This document shows positions 1-9,881 of a DNA stretch of 64,000 nt, piece after piece; the first letter of the stretch is position 1, and each line of letters starts with the position of its first letter. The DNA comes from Halomonas alkaliantarctica. GTDB taxonomy: Bacteria > Pseudomonadota > Gammaproteobacteria > Pseudomonadales > Halomonadaceae. The position numbers and the translations under genes were made by a program. The DNA is taken from assembly GCF_029854215.1 (NCBI RefSeq), contig NZ_CP122961.1:1860001-1924000 (forward strand). The letters run 5' to 3'. The notes under the pieces are model-generated. The model was not told the origin of the DNA, ran no database searches, and was given only the letters and a program-made list of their open reading frames with translations.

Positions 1-1307
1 CCGAGCGGGCGATTGATGCTGCGGATGCTGCGCTACCGGCCTGGCGGGCGCTAACTGCCCAAGAGCGCGCAGACTTGCTGATGAAGTGGCACGATCTAAT
101 GCTTGAGCACCAGCAAGATTTGGCCATGCTGATGACCTATGAGCAGGGCAAACCACTAAAAGAGGCCGCGGGTGAAATTGCTTACGCGGCCAGCTTTTTG
201 CGCTGGTTTGCCGAAGAGGCGCGGCGTGTTTATGGCGAAACGATTCCCGCGGCTAACGCCAATCAACGCATCGTCGTTACCAAGCAACCCGTCGGTGTTG
301 TGGGTGCGATTACACCCTGGAATTTCCCAGCGGCGATGATTACCCGTAAGGCCGGGGCGGCATTGGCCGCTGGCTGCACGATAGTGGTTAAGCCCGCAAG
401 CCAAACACCCTTTTCCGCTACGGCCTTGGCGCTGTTGGCTGAACGGGCGGGCATCCCACGCGGTGTCTTTAACGTAGTGCCAGGTAGCGCTAGCGATATT
501 GCCCAGGCGATGACCCAATCGCCCAAAGTGCGCAAGATTACCTTCACTGGTTCTACTGAAGTGGGTCGCAAGCTGATGGCCCAGGCGGCGGAGCATATCC
601 AGAAAATCTCGCTAGAGTTAGGTGGTAATGCGCCCTTTATCGTCTTTGAGGATGCCGATTTAGACGCCGCCGTGGAAGGCGCCATGGCCGCTAAATTCCG
701 CAACGCCGGGCAAACCTGTGTCTGCACTAATCGCTTCCTGGTGCAGTCCAGTGTGATTAACGCCTTTTGTGAAAAGCTAGCGGTCGCCATGAACAGCGAA
801 CTGCATGTGGGTGATGGCACCAAACCCAATATCAATATCGGCCCGTTAATCGATAATAACGCCGTTAAAAAAGTCAGCGAGCATGTGCAGGACGCCATTG
901 ATAATGGCGCTGAGCTGCTTCTTGGCGGTCATCCGCATCCGCTGGGCGGCAATTTCTTCACGCCGACGCTGATCAGTTTTGCGACTGACAAGATGAAAGT
1001 GGCTCACGAAGAGACCTTTGGCCCGCTAGCCGCTGTCTTCCCGTTTGACGATGAAGAGACCGCTATCGAGATGGCCAATGATACCCAGTATGGCTTGGCT
1101 TCCTATTTCTACTCCCGTGACCTTGCTCGCGTATGGCGTGTCGCCGAGGCGTTAGAGTACGGTATGGTGGGTATTAATACTGGCGCCATTTCCAACGCTG
1201 CCGCGCCTTTTGGGGGTGTAAAAGCCTCTGGACTGGGTCGCGAAGGTGGGCATCAGGGCTTGGAAGAGTACTTGGAAACCAAGTATCTGTGTATTGATCT
1301 TGGCTAG
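1..1307 (+). CDS. gabD: NAD(P)-dependent succinate-semialdehyde dehydrogenase family (5' end cut by window)
   Basis: Aldehyde dehydrogenase superfamily enzyme, most like GabD, which oxidises succinate semialdehyde to succinate at the end of 4-aminobutyrate breakdown in the cytoplasm. The reading frame is open from the first bases of the window (ERAIDAADAALPAW precedes the first internal Met at 75), so the N-terminus lies to the left. Visible motifs are TPWNFPAAM (substrate/cofactor region), the NAD-binding FTGSTEVG, the general base in ELGGNAPF and the catalytic Cys in GQTCVCTNR. The C-terminal PFGGVKASGLGREGG is typical of GabD. Substrate assignment rests on family resemblance; related semialdehyde dehydrogenases cannot be excluded, and no gabT is visible in the window. 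Confidence 0.85.
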   Translation, partial: ERAIDAADAALPAWRALTAQERADLLMKWHDLMLEHQQDLAMLMTYEQGKPLKEAAGEIAYAASFLRWFAEEARRVYGETIPAANANQRIVVTKQPVGVVGAITPWNFPAAMITRKAGAALAAGCTIVVKPASQTPFSATALALLAERAGIPRGVFNVVPGSASDIAQAMTQSPKVRKITFTGSTEVGRKLMAQAAEHIQKISLELGGNAPFIVFEDADLDAAVEGAMAAKFRNAGQTCVCTNRFLVQSSVINAFCEKLAVAMNSELHVGDGTKPNINIGPLIDNNAVKKVSEHVQDAIDNGAELLLGGHPHPLGGNFFTPTLISFATDKMKVAHEETFGPLAAVFPFDDEETAIEMANDTQYGLASYFYSRDLARVWRVAEALEYGMVGINTGAISNAAAPFGGVKASGLGREGGHQGLEEYLETKYLCIDLG

Positions 1308-1363
1308 AACTTGATACTGGCCAGACACTGGGTATTGGTTTATCAGTACTGATTGCTACTATT

Positions 1364-1418
1364 AAAAAGCCCCTTAGGTATGCTCCTGTCAAAAGAGCGC
1401 CTAAGGGGCTTTGTGTTT
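1364..1418. terminator. Bidirectional rho-independent terminator between gabD and purH
   Basis: Perfect 12-bp inverted repeat AAGCCCCTTAGG (1367-1378) / CCTAAGGGGCTT (1400-1411), with A-rich sequence on the left and T-rich on the right. It lies between two convergent genes and can serve both. Confidence 0.85.
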
Positions 1419-1438
1419 CTAATCAGCTCATTGATGGC

Positions 1439-3055
1439 TTAGTGGCGGAAGTGGCGCATACCGGTGAACACCATAGCAATGCCTGCTTCATTGGCCGCGT
1501 CGATCACTTCCTGATCGCGCATGGAGCCTCCGGGCTGAATGACCGCGGTAATGCCTGCCGCTGCGGCAGCATCAATGCCATCGCGGAACGGGAAGAAGGC
1601 ATCAGATGCCATCACTGAACCGGGAACCGAGAGACCTTCGTCAGCGGCTTTAATACCGGCGATCTTGGCGGAGTAAACCCGGCTCATTTGACCCGCGCCA
1701 ACACCCACTGTTTGGCCCTCTTTGGCGTACACAATGGCATTGGACTTTACGAATTTGGCTACCCGCCAGGCAAAGGCAAGGTCACGCAGCTCCTGCTCGC
1801 TGGGCGCGCGCTGGCTGACCACGGTCAAGTCATCGCGGGCGACCATTCCGTCGTCACGCTCTTGTACCAACAAGCCGCCATTGACGCGCTTAAAGTCCAG
1901 CGCAGGCTGTTGCTCGCCGGGCCAGTGGGCGCTGACGTCCAGCAAGCGCACGTTTTGCTTATTCGCCACAATGACGGCCGCTTCATCGCTGACGCCCGGG
2001 GCAATAATCACCTCGACAAACTGGCGGTCAATAATCGCCTGGGCGGTTTCCGCATCCAGCGGCGTATTGAAGGCGATAATGCCGCCAAACGCGCTGGTGG
2101 GGTCGGTGGCAAAGGCTTTGTCGTAAGCGGCTAGGGCGGTGGCGCCAATGGCGACGCCGCATGGATTGGCGTGCTTAACGATCACGCAGGCCGTCTCGTT
2201 AAAAGCCTTAACGCACTCAAAAGCGGCGTCGGTATCGGCCACATTATTATACGAGAGTGGTTTTCCCTGGAGCATTTTTGCTGTGGCAACGCTAGGTTCG
2301 CTTGCCTGGGGGTCAACGTAGAAGGCTGCCTGCTGGTGAGGGTTTTCGCCGTAACGCATATCCTGCTTTTTATCGAGCTGCAGGTTAAAGGTGCGTGGGA
2401 ACGCTTCATCAGCGGCATTGACTTTACGGCCTAGGTAGTCGGCAATCGCGCCGTCGTAGCCAGCGGTGTGCTCAAACGCTTTAACCGCTAAATCAAAGCG
2501 TGTAGCGCTACTGACCTGACCATCTTGAGCCGCTAGTTCACCCAGCACGCGCGCGTAGTCACTGCTATTGACCACGATGGTGGTGTAAGCATGATTTTTG
2601 GCGCAAGCGCGAACCATGGTGGGGCCGCCGATATCGATATTCTCGATGGCATCTTCTAGCGTGCAGTCGGGCTTGGCGACAGTGGCGGCGAAGGGGTAGA
2701 GATTGACCACCACCATGTCGATCGGCGTAATGTCATTCTCAGCCATGACTGCATCATCCTGGCCGCGACGAGCCAAGATGCCCCCGTGAATTTTTGGGTG
2801 TAGCGTTTTAACGCGACCATCCATAATTTCGGGGAAGCCGGTGTGTTCAGACACTTCTTTCACGGCAATGGCATTTTCTTGCAGCAGGCGGAAGGTGCCG
2901 CCAGTAGAGAGGAGTTCAACGCCGTGTTCGGTGAGGCCGCGGGCAAATTCCACAATACCGGTTTTATCAGAAACGCTCAGAAGGGCGCGGCGGACGGGGG
3001 TAGCGTTGCTGCCAGTCAGGGAAGAATTATCAGCCATGAGAGAGTTATCAGCCAT
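1439..3055 (-). CDS. purH: Bifunctional AICAR formyltransferase / IMP cyclohydrolase
   Basis: Catalyses the last two steps of de novo IMP synthesis: formylation of AICAR, then ring closure. The N-terminal MGS-like cyclohydrolase domain begins at [17 protein letters not shown] and includes [10 protein letters not shown] and [15 protein letters not shown]; the C-terminal transformylase has [22 protein letters not shown] and [10 protein letters not shown]. At 538 aa it is slightly longer than the usual ~529 because of an N-terminal tail in which MADNS occurs twice, so translation could start at the first or second ATG (3055 or 3037). It lies downstream of dusB-fis, a common gammaproteobacterial order, separated from fis by a terminator-like hairpin. 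Confidence 0.97.
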   Translation of the reverse strand: MADNSLMADNSSLTGSNATPVRRALLSVSDKTGIVEFARGLTEHGVELLSTGGTFRLLQENAIAVKEVSEHTGFPEIMDGRVKTLHPKIHGGILARRGQDDAVMAENDITPIDMVVVNLYPFAATVAKPDCTLEDAIENIDIGGPTMVRACAKNHAYTTIVVNSSDYARVLGELAAQDGQVSSATRFDLAVKAFEHTAGYDGAIADYLGRKVNAADEAFPRTFNLQLDKKQDMRYGENPHQQAAFYVDPQASEPSVATAKMLQGKPLSYNNVADTDAAFECVKAFNETACVIVKHANPCGVAIGATALAAYDKAFATDPTSAFGGIIAFNTPLDAETAQAIIDRQFVEVIIAPGVSDEAAVIVANKQNVRLLDVSAHWPGEQQPALDFKRVNGGLLVQERDDGMVARDDLTVVSQRAPSEQELRDLAFAWRVAKFVKSNAIVYAKEGQTVGVGAGQMSRVYSAKIAGIKAADEGLSVPGSVMASDAFFPFRDGIDAAAAAGITAVIQPGGSMRDQEVIDAANEAGIAMVFTGMRHFRH

Positions 3056-3081
3056 TAGAGTGCTCGTGTGCAGAGACGAGA

Positions 3082-3115
3082 ATTAAAAACAACAACGCCC
3101 CAGGTTATGGGGCGT
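3082..3115 (-). terminator. Hairpin terminator/attenuator at the fis 3' end
   Basis: On the minus strand ACGCCCC (3109-3115) pairs with GGGGCGT (3095-3101), followed by a T-rich tract. The left arm overlaps the last codons of fis. It separates fis from purH and may be partial, since purH starts only about 27 bp further on. Confidence 0.7.
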
Positions 3116-3473
3116 CACCTTCGATAAGTCCGTATAACTTGAGTTTTTTGCGCAGGGTGCCACGGTTTAACCCTAGCGCATCAGCGGCCCGGGTCTGATT
3201 GCCGTCGGTGTGCTCCAAGACGCAGGCAAGTAAAGGCGCCTCTACTTCGGCCATCACCATGGCGTATAGATCGGTAGCCTGACTGCCGTCTAAATGCTCA
3301 AAGTAGCGGCGTATGGCCGTTTCCACTGCCTCCCGAAGCGGCTGCGGCGGTGAGTTAGCCGCAGGGTCCGCTAGCGTGCCTGCTAAATGGGAGTAGCTAT
3401 CGCTAGAGCCGACATCGCTGGAATAGCTATCGCTTGCGTATGTGTCGCTAGATAGAAGATCGCGTTCGGTCAT
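3105..3473 (-). CDS. fis: DNA-binding protein Fis with Ser/Asp/Tyr-rich N-terminal extension
   Basis: Nucleoid-associated protein and global regulator that bends DNA at growth-phase promoters and helps recombination. The C-terminal half is classic Fis: [18 protein letters not shown], then the helix-turn-helix in [20 protein letters not shown]. The start is ATG at 3473, whose codon overlaps the dusB stop. At 122 aa it is longer than the ~98 aa E. coli Fis; the extra N-terminus (about residues 7-30) is a low-complexity run of SSD/SYS units encoded by repeated TAGCTATCGCT-like DNA. It is translationally coupled to dusB, as in enteric bacteria. An internal start giving a shorter Fis is not obvious because no Met follows until Met67, inside the conserved region. 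Confidence 0.92.
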   Translation of the reverse strand: MTERDLLSSDTYASDSYSSDVGSSDSYSHLAGTLADPAANSPPQPLREAVETAIRRYFEHLDGSQATDLYAMVMAEVEAPLLACVLEHTDGNQTRAADALGLNRGTLRKKLKLYGLIEGDAP

Positions 3474-4507
3474 GCAGCATGGCTTCCTTTGGCTAGCAAA
3501 CGCGAGGCGGCGCCGGGGGCCATCGCGTCGTTGATCCAATCAAATTGCGTTTCAGGTGACGCTAACGCATTGAACTGCTGCTTAAGCGCGCGCTGTTGGG
3601 GCGGCGTAAAGCGTTGGTCATCGCTGAGGTACCAGCCCACATGTTTGCGCGCGATACGTACACCCATGGTGGTGCCATAAAACTCATGCAGCGCTTCAAC
3701 GTGCCCGTGAAGCACCTGGTGGCGTTCCGCAAGGCTTGGCAGTGCCATCCGCTCTCCATGCTGGAGGTAGTGGCTGATCTGTTGAAAGATCCATGGGTTG
3801 CCCTGCGCAGCACGGCCCACCATCACGGCATCAGCGCCGGTATAAGCAAGTACCTCGGCGGCTTTTTCCGGGCTTGTTATGTCGCCGTTGGCAATCACGG
3901 GTATCGCTAGGTGAGATTTGATCTCAGCAATCGTGTCGTACTCTGCCTGACCAGTATAGCGCTGCTGGCGATGACGGCCATGTATCGCTAACGATTGAAT
4001 GCCGGCTGACTCGGCGAGCCTGGCAATGCGCAGGGCGTTATTGGATTCGGCACACCAGCCCGTGCGGATTTTCAGCGTTACGGGTATATCAACCGCTGCC
4101 ACTACTGCATCGAGAATTTCGGCCACCAGGGCTTCGTCACGAAGGAGCGCCGACCCTGCCGCTTTGTTACAGACTTTTTTAGCCGGGCAGCCCATATTGA
4201 TATCGATAATCTGGGCGCCCAGATCGGCATTCAAGCGCGCCGCTTGGGCGAGCATTTCAGCGTCGCCTCCGGCAATTTGCACTACACGCGGGTCGGGTTC
4301 ACCGCGGTGATCCATACGCAGCTGCGATTTGCGAGTATGCCACAAACTAGGGTCTGAAGTGACCATTTCACCCACTACCCAGCCTGCCCCAAGTCGCCGA
4401 CATAGCTGGCGAAAAGGCCGGTCAGTGACGCCAGCCATGGGTGCCAGCATTACGCGATTAGGTAATGCAAACGGGCCAATGCTGGCAGGTAGAGTGGTTA
4501 ACGTCAT
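3470..4507 (-). CDS. dusB: tRNA-dihydrouridine synthase B
   Basis: FMN-dependent enzyme that reduces a uridine in the tRNA D-loop to dihydrouridine. TIM-barrel signature [18 protein letters not shown] near the N-terminus and the catalytic-Cys segment [36 protein letters not shown] is the FMN phosphate site. I take ATG at 4507 ([13 protein letters not shown]) because the homologous region begins just after it; a frame-extending TTG lies at 4567 with no clear ribosome-binding site. About 345 aa, close to the family norm of ~320-340. The stop overlaps the fis start, the classical dusB-fis operon. Confidence 0.95.
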   Translation of the reverse strand: MTLTTLPASIGPFALPNRVMLAPMAGVTDRPFRQLCRRLGAGWVVGEMVTSDPSLWHTRKSQLRMDHRGEPDPRVVQIAGGDAEMLAQAARLNADLGAQIIDINMGCPAKKVCNKAAGSALLRDEALVAEILDAVVAAVDIPVTLKIRTGWCAESNNALRIARLAESAGIQSLAIHGRHRQQRYTGQAEYDTIAEIKSHLAIPVIANGDITSPEKAAEVLAYTGADAVMVGRAAQGNPWIFQQISHYLQHGERMALPSLAERHQVLHGHVEALHEFYGTTMGVRIARKHVGWYLSDDQRFTPPQQRALKQQFNALASPETQFDWINDAMAPGAASRLLAKGSHAA

Positions 4508-4570
4508 GGCAGCGGACTTTGTTGGTTCTAAGCTGTGAGCAGGGCTAACGGCGAGTAGGCGTTTCAAGGG

Positions 4571-4585
4571 GGCGTATGATACGCC
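4571..4585. other. Palindrome GGCGTAT-G-ATACGCC upstream of dusB
   Basis: A perfect 7-bp inverted repeat with a 1-bp centre, in the 111-bp gap between prmA and dusB and just upstream of the dusB start. Position would suit an operator or promoter element of the dusB-fis operon, but no binding protein can be named. Confidence 0.3.
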
Positions 4586-4618
4586 TACTCGGTGGTGGGG
4601 TGAAGGCCAATTGCCGCT

Positions 4619-5533
4619 TTAACGCGGCCGTACGCCATTAAGCCGCACCCAGCCTTCGCGAATCACCGGCTCCTCCATAGTGAGCCCCTGGGCCACATAC
4701 GCCTCGTAAACATCATCTGCCTGGTTTGCCAAAATCCCCGATAGCGCAATGCGACCACCAGAAGCCACGTGGCCGGCAATCATTGGCGCGAGTTCAATCA
4801 GTGGGCCCGCTAAAATATTCGCGGTCACAATAGGGTAGACGCCGCCGTCGGTTAGCTGCTCTGGGTAGTAGAGGTTTAAATCCGATTCGGCAATACCGTT
4901 CCGCTCGGCGTTATCGCGGCTGGCCTGCAGCGCCTGAGGGTCAATATCGGTGGCGTCGGCGTGACTAGCGCCTAGCTTGAGCGCGGCGATAGCGAGAATG
5001 CCCGAGCCGCAGCCCACATCAAGGACGGTTTGCTGGGCTAAGTGACCGGCTACGGCCAGCCCATCCAGCCACTCAAGGCACAGTGCTGTGGTCGGGTGCG
5101 TACCGGTACCAAAGGCAAGGCCGGGGTCGAGAATCAGGTTTACGGCGTCGGCTTGAGGTGGCTCGTGCCAGCTAGGCACAATCCAGAGGCGTTGGCCCAT
5201 ACGCAGCGGCGTGAAGTCATCCATCCACTCCCGCTCCCAATCCCGGTCGGCGAGCAGTTCATACTCTATTGTAGGGCAGGGTTCGCCAGGCATATGTTCA
5301 GACCAAGCGGCCTCAATACGCTCCAGCATGCTCTCGACGCCCTCCAGGTCATCGTACAGGCCGGTGAGGATGGTATCTTCCCACAGTGGTGTGGTGCCAC
5401 GCTCAGGCTCAAATACCGGATCATCGTGGGCGTCCTGAAGGCCAATGGCCGTCGCACCTTCTTCAAGCAGCAGTTCTTCGAGGAACTCTGCCTGTTCGGG
5501 AGCGACGTGGGCTTTGAGTTGAAGCCAGGGCAT
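4619..5533 (-). CDS. prmA: Ribosomal protein L11 methyltransferase
   Basis: SAM-dependent enzyme that trimethylates lysines and the N-terminus of ribosomal protein L11. The N-terminal L11-recognition domain starts MPWLQLKAHV; WMDDFTPLRMGQRLWIVPSW precedes the Rossmann methyltransferase domain, with LDPGLAFGTGTHPTTALCL, SAM motif I LDVGCGSGILAIAAL and VTANILAGPLIELAP. At 304 aa it is close to the E. coli length (293). It follows accC with a terminator hairpin between them and precedes dusB, a frequent gammaproteobacterial order. Confidence 0.96.
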   Translation of the reverse strand: MPWLQLKAHVAPEQAEFLEELLLEEGATAIGLQDAHDDPVFEPERGTTPLWEDTILTGLYDDLEGVESMLERIEAAWSEHMPGEPCPTIEYELLADRDWEREWMDDFTPLRMGQRLWIVPSWHEPPQADAVNLILDPGLAFGTGTHPTTALCLEWLDGLAVAGHLAQQTVLDVGCGSGILAIAALKLGASHADATDIDPQALQASRDNAERNGIAESDLNLYYPEQLTDGGVYPIVTANILAGPLIELAPMIAGHVASGGRIALSGILANQADDVYEAYVAQGLTMEEPVIREGWVRLNGVRPR

Positions 5534-5573
5534 GGAGAGTCTCCGCGGGGCGAATTAAAGGCAAATACAGTAA

Positions 5574-5606
5574 AGACAAAAACGGGGTGGACATGGCCAC
5601 CCCGTT
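5574..5606 (-). terminator. Rho-independent terminator after accC
   Basis: On the minus strand AACGGGGTGG (5597-5606) pairs with CCACCCCGTT (5581-5590) around a 6-nt loop, followed by TTTGTCTTTA. It ends accBC transcription before prmA, possibly with read-through. Confidence 0.85.
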
Positions 5607-5633
5607 GGGCATCAAGCATAGCGCTGGAAAACG

Positions 5634-6974
5634 TTAACTGCTGAGTTTCTTTTCCAGGTAGTGAATGTTGACACCGCCTTGACGGAAATAGCTGTCGCGA
5701 ACCAAATCCTTTTGCAGGTCGATATTGGTTTTAATGCCTTCCACCAGCAGCTCGTCGAGGGCATTGCGCATCCGAGTGAGGGCTATTTCGCGATCCGCTC
5801 CCCAGGTGATCAGCTTGCCGATCAGGGAGTCATAGTGCGGAGGTACGGTGTAGCCGGTGTACAGGTGAGAGTCCATACGAACGCCCAAACCACCCGGTGC
5901 GTGAAACAGCGTTACCTTGCCGGGCGAAGGCATAAAGGTGCGCGAGTCTTCGGCGTTAATCCGGCACTCAAAAGAGTGGCCGTTGAGCTGGACATCTTCC
6001 TGGCGAATCGACAGCGGCAGACCCGAGGCAATGCGTAGCTGCTCTTTGACAATGTCCACGCCGGTGACCATTTCGGTCACTGGGTGCTCAACCTGAACGC
6101 GGGTATTCATCTCGATGAAGAAGTATTCACCGTCTTCGTACAAGAATTCAAAGGTGCCTGCACCGCGGTAGTTGATCTTGATACATGCCTGGCGGCACGC
6201 TTCAAGCACCTGGGCTCGGGCGTCTGGGTCGAGGCCTGGCGCGGGGGCTTCTTCGAGCACTTTTTGGTGACGACGTTGCAGTGAGCAGTCGCGGTCATAA
6301 AGATGAATCGCATTACCCTGACCGTCGGCTAGCACCTGCACTTCGACGTGGCGCGGCTTCTCAAGGAATTTTTCCATGTAGACCGTGCCATCACCAAAGG
6401 CAGCATGGGCTTCAGTGCGGGTAACAGTAATGGCCGAAAGCAGATGGCCTTCGGTGTGCACCACGCGCATGCCGCGACCACCGCCGCCAGAGGCTGCTTT
6501 GATGATGACCGGGTAACCAATGCGTCGCGCGGTGGCGAGATTAGTTGCGTCGTCATCACCCAAGGGGCCGTCAGAGCCTGGTACCGTGGGAACGCCTGCT
6601 TCCTTCATCGACTGGATGGCGCTGACTTTGTCGCCCATTAGGCGAATCGTCTCAGCGCGGGGACCAATAAAGGTAAAACCCGAGCGCTCAACCTGTTCGG
6701 CAAAGTTGGCATTTTCAGACAAAAAGCCGTAGCCAGGGTGAATAGCGGTTGAGTCGGTGACTTCGGCCGCGCTAATCAGGGCCGGGATATTTAAGTAAGA
6801 CTGCGCTGACGAAGCCGGGCCAATACACACGGCTTCATCCGCCAGGCGAACGTGCATCAGTTCACGATCAGCTTTGGAGTGTACCGCTACGGTTTTAATG
6901 CCCAGTTCTTTACAGGCCCGTAGGATACGGAGGGCAATCTCGCCGCGGTTGGCGATAAGTACCTTGTCCAGCAT
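5634..6974 (-). CDS. accC: Acetyl-CoA carboxylase, biotin carboxylase subunit
   Basis: Carboxylates the biotin on BCCP with ATP and bicarbonate, the first half-reaction of fatty-acid synthesis. N-terminal [20 protein letters not shown], the ATP-grasp glycine loop [51 protein letters not shown] and the C-terminal ECRINAED are all in place. ATG at 6974 gives 446 aa, matching E. coli AccC (449) and its MLDKI start; an in-frame GTG at 6986 would add four residues. Neither has a strong Shine-Dalgarno. Directly downstream of accB in the usual operon. Confidence 0.97.
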   Translation of the reverse strand: MLDKVLIANRGEIALRILRACKELGIKTVAVHSKADRELMHVRLADEAVCIGPASSAQSYLNIPALISAAEVTDSTAIHPGYGFLSENANFAEQVERSGFTFIGPRAETIRLMGDKVSAIQSMKEAGVPTVPGSDGPLGDDDATNLATARRIGYPVIIKAASGGGGRGMRVVHTEGHLLSAITVTRTEAHAAFGDGTVYMEKFLEKPRHVEVQVLADGQGNAIHLYDRDCSLQRRHQKVLEEAPAPGLDPDARAQVLEACRQACIKINYRGAGTFEFLYEDGEYFFIEMNTRVQVEHPVTEMVTGVDIVKEQLRIASGLPLSIRQEDVQLNGHSFECRINAEDSRTFMPSPGKVTLFHAPGGLGVRMDSHLYTGYTVPPHYDSLIGKLITWGADREIALTRMRNALDELLVEGIKTNIDLQKDLVRDSYFRQGGVNIHYLEKKLSS

Positions 6975-7005
6975 GGGAGAGTCCACCCGTGTTGAAAATG
7001 AAAGA

Positions 7006-7482
7006 TTAAGCGATAACGATCATGGGTTGATCGAATTCTACTGGCTCGCCATCTTCCACCAGGATGGCTTCCACTACACCGTCACGGTCAGCTTCAATCT
7101 GGTTCATCATTTTCATGGCTTCAATGATGCATATGGTGTCGCCTTGCTTAACGCTATCGCCGACTTCTACAAACGACTTGGCGCCCGGCGCAGGGCTGCG
7201 GTAGAAGGTGCCTACCATGGGAGAGTTGACCGCTTCGCCACGGTAGCTTGTACCCTGAGGCTCTGCTTCTGCAGCCGGTGCTGACGAGGGAGCGCCCGCT
7301 GCGGGAGCGGCTGGTGCATAGCCAGGATGCTGTGCATATTGCGGCATCGGTTGTGGCTGCCATGAGGCGCCATTGGGGTGGCGGCTGATACGAACTGACT
7401 CTTCGCCTTCCTGAATTTCAATCTCGCTAATATTGGACTCTTCGAGCAGTTCAATCAGTTTCTTAACTTTGCGGATATCCAT
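7006..7482 (-). CDS. accB: Acetyl-CoA carboxylase biotin carboxyl carrier protein
   Basis: Carries biotin between the carboxylase and transferase subunits. N-terminal [23 protein letters not shown] helix, a flexible Ala/Pro/Gln-rich linker (about residues 38-75), and a C-terminal biotinyl domain with the acceptor lysine in EAMKMMNQ and the [19 protein letters not shown] start. 158 aa, the usual size. First gene of accBC; the 334 bp upstream separate it from dsbD. aroQ, which often precedes accB, is absent here. Confidence 0.97.
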   Translation of the reverse strand: MDIRKVKKLIELLEESNISEIEIQEGEESVRISRHPNGASWQPQPMPQYAQHPGYAPAAPAAGAPSSAPAAEAEPQGTSYRGEAVNSPMVGTFYRSPAPGAKSFVEVGDSVKQGDTICIIEAMKMMNQIEADRDGVVEAILVEDGEPVEFDQPMIVIA

Positions 7483-7816
7483 GGCATAGCCCCATCAATG
7501 TCATAAAAAGTAGTCATAAAGCGCTACCACCTAAGTGCAGAGAGCCCTTTATGGCGCGTACGTTGCGCAGTAAACCAAATTTAAAAATGAAGAGAACGCT
7601 GCATGTTAGCGAACGTTACCCCGTTCTCACCGTTAAAAAAGCAAGTTTTTAGCTAATATGGGAGCGGAGTTTGCCGAAAAAGTGCCAGGATGTCCAGCAA
7701 CAGCCTAAGCCAACGTCTAAACCAGCAAGCAGCGAAGAATTAAACGGCCGTTTGACGATGTTCGCGTCAGAAAGCGGCTTAAGTGTCTCAGAGAGTAGGC
7801 CGCCTGGGGTTTGAGC
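7483..7816. other. Intergenic region upstream of accB, no gene seen
   Basis: 334 bp between the dsbD stop and the accB start, both genes on the minus strand. I find no convincing ORF or RNA gene. It should hold the accBC promoter; in E. coli the accB leader is long and autoregulated by AccB, and a long leader is possible here, but I cannot point to defined -35/-10 boxes or a clear dsbD terminator. Confidence 0.5.
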
Positions 7817-9691
7817 TTAGCTATTGGCTAGCCACTGGCTGACTGATTCTAGATGTTCACGCAACTGGTCGGCGGTCACTTCGCCTTGAATGCGTGCCTC
7901 ACGAATCTCCTCTCCCTGGCTGAAAAACAGCAGGCTGGGTGGACCGAAGAGGTTGAATTGATTCAGCAACTCACGACTTTGTGGGTCAGTTTGCGTGACA
8001 TCGGCGGCGATTAAGGTGTAATCATTAAGTGCTGCGGAAACCTGCGGGTCGGGGTAAACATCCCGCTCCAGAAGCTTGCATGAAATACACCAGTCGGCGG
8101 TAAAGTGCACAAAGACCGGCTGGTTGGCGCCTTCAGCTTGGGCGATGGCCGCTTCAAGCTCGGTTAAGCTGTTTACCTCGATGAAGTCGAGTGCTTCTAC
8201 CTGAGTCTCACCAGAAATACTCGAAGTTGCCGCAAGGGGACGCAGGGGGTTGCTGCCACCTTGAGAGGCACCAATCACCAGCACTATCCCCCAAGCAAGC
8301 AGCATAAGCCCCAACGTTTGGCGTGCCCGCGGCCACCCCTGCGGCTGATTGAAATTCAGCGCCCCAAGCGCGAGCGCCGTGCCGATAGCAAGGGCCGCCC
8401 AAAGCAGCAGCGCAATGGGTGCGGCCACTAAACGCTCGATCATCCATATGGCGACGCCCAGCAGCAAAAGACCAAAGGCAATTTTTACACCGTTCATCCA
8501 GGCGCCGGAGCGGGGCAGCAGCGTAGCGCCAAAGGTGCCGACCAAAAGAAGCGGCACGCCCATGCCCATGCCCAGCGCAAACAGCACCGCGCCACCCATT
8601 GCGGCATCCCCTGTTGACGAGATAAACACCAGCGCGCCGGCCAAGGGCGCCGTTACACAGGGCGACACCACCAATACAGAGAGGGCGCCAGCCAGCGCTA
8701 GCCCCGCCGGGCCGCTGCGCTGAGCACGGGCCTGCCAAGCGTCAACACGGTTGGCAAAGCGGGGCGATAGGTTAAGGTTGAATGCCCCAAACATGGCCAG
8801 CGCAAAGAGCGTGAAAAGCACTGCAAAGGTAATCAATACCGGTGCCGACTGCAGACGCGCCTGAAGATTAAGCCCGGCACCAAACAACCCCATTAACACC
8901 CCGACAAGGGCGTAGGTCAGCGCCATACCGAATACATAGCTTAACGAAAGGGCGAAGGCGCGCGGGCGAGTGGGGTTCTGGCCTACCACAATCGATGACA
9001 AAATCGGGATCATCGGCAGCACACAGGGGGTAAAGGTAAGCCCCAGGCCGGCAATGAAAAACAGCCCCAGCGCCAGCGGTAGGCTGGCATCGCTGATCAA
9101 AGCGCTAAAGCGGCTGTCTTCGCTTTGCGGCGCGGCGAAATCGCCCTGTTCTGAGGTGTTAGCGGACGACGTGTTGGCTGCCGGGCCGGAGGCCGTATTA
9201 TCGGCTTGCCAATTGGAAAACTGGCTGGGGGGTTGGGTTTCGCTGGCCTCTAGCGTTATTTGCTCTGGAGGGTAGCAGAGCCCGGCATCTGCGCAGCCTT
9301 GAAAGGTCAATGCAATATTCAGCGGGCCAGAGTAGGGGGCTGCCAACGGTGCTTGTAACACTACCTGGTCGCGAAACACATACACATCGCCCACAAACTC
9401 ATCGTTGGTAAAGATGCCTTGAGGGATGATGGGATCGCCGAGGCTAACATCCTGCGTTTGGCTGACTAGCGCAAACTGGTGGCGATATAGATAGTATTCA
9501 TCTGCGATATCCATGCCGATATAGAGCGTATCGCCATCATGCCAAGCGGTCGGCTGAAAGGCTTCCATAACCGGCAAAAATTCGTCTTGGTTGCTAGATG
9601 ATGAAAACCATTGGGCGTTTGCACTTAGCGGAAGCAAGCCAAGAAAGAAAATCAATAATGTAAACAGGCTCAGACGTTTAAGAGATAACAC
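7817..9691 (-). CDS. dsbD: Thiol:disulfide interchange protein DsbD
   Basis: Inner-membrane protein that passes electrons from cytoplasmic thioredoxin to the periplasm to keep DsbC and related proteins reduced. Signal peptide to about residue 26 (LLPLSANA). The periplasmic alpha domain carries the Cys pair C133/C139 in FQGCADAGLCYPP. The eight-helix beta domain has its redox cysteines in FTPCVLPMIPILSS and VVSPCVTAPLAGAL. The C-terminal thioredoxin-like gamma domain has WCISCK near residue 535. At 624 aa it is full length with all three Cys pairs present. No terminator is obvious downstream. Confidence 0.95.
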   Translation of the reverse strand: MLSLKRLSLFTLLIFFLGLLPLSANAQWFSSSSNQDEFLPVMEAFQPTAWHDGDTLYIGMDIADEYYLYRHQFALVSQTQDVSLGDPIIPQGIFTNDEFVGDVYVFRDQVVLQAPLAAPYSGPLNIALTFQGCADAGLCYPPEQITLEASETQPPSQFSNWQADNTASGPAANTSSANTSEQGDFAAPQSEDSRFSALISDASLPLALGLFFIAGLGLTFTPCVLPMIPILSSIVVGQNPTRPRAFALSLSYVFGMALTYALVGVLMGLFGAGLNLQARLQSAPVLITFAVLFTLFALAMFGAFNLNLSPRFANRVDAWQARAQRSGPAGLALAGALSVLVVSPCVTAPLAGALVFISSTGDAAMGGAVLFALGMGMGVPLLLVGTFGATLLPRSGAWMNGVKIAFGLLLLGVAIWMIERLVAAPIALLLWAALAIGTALALGALNFNQPQGWPRARQTLGLMLLAWGIVLVIGASQGGSNPLRPLAATSSISGETQVEALDFIEVNSLTELEAAIAQAEGANQPVFVHFTADWCISCKLLERDVYPDPQVSAALNDYTLIAADVTQTDPQSRELLNQFNLFGPPSLLFFSQGEEIREARIQGEVTADQLREHLESVSQWLANS

Positions 9692-9813
9692 GGTGCGTCC
9701 TTAATCAATGGCATCGCAATGAAAGGCGAATAGCATACCGCAACCTTGAACCCCTGGCGTATACGCTGCGGTGACGTGACGCGGCTCCTAACAGTGCCTT
9801 AATCCTGCCCACA

Positions 9814-9839
9814 TAAAAAGACCGCCCTTAAGGCGGCCT
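9814..9839 (-). terminator. Rho-independent terminator after ppa
   Basis: On the minus strand AGGCCGCC pairs with GGCGGTCT (one G-U pair) around TTAAG, followed by TTTTTATG. It lies about 45 bp past the ppa stop. Confidence 0.8.
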
Positions 9840-9881
9840 CTTATCCCATTGGCGGCAGAAACATACACCGCAAGGAGACTG

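Noticed and set aside
263..898. Long open frame antisense to the aldehyde dehydrogenase gene
   Set aside because: No ribosome-binding site or protein family character; the sense frame has clear ALDH motifs, so this is a codon-bias shadow. The same holds for other antisense frames, for example 8208-8738, 17848-18051 and 61573-62319.
4508..4567. Upstream TTG start for dusB
   Set aside because: No ribosome-binding site and no homology in the extra 20 residues; ATG 4507 fits the family.
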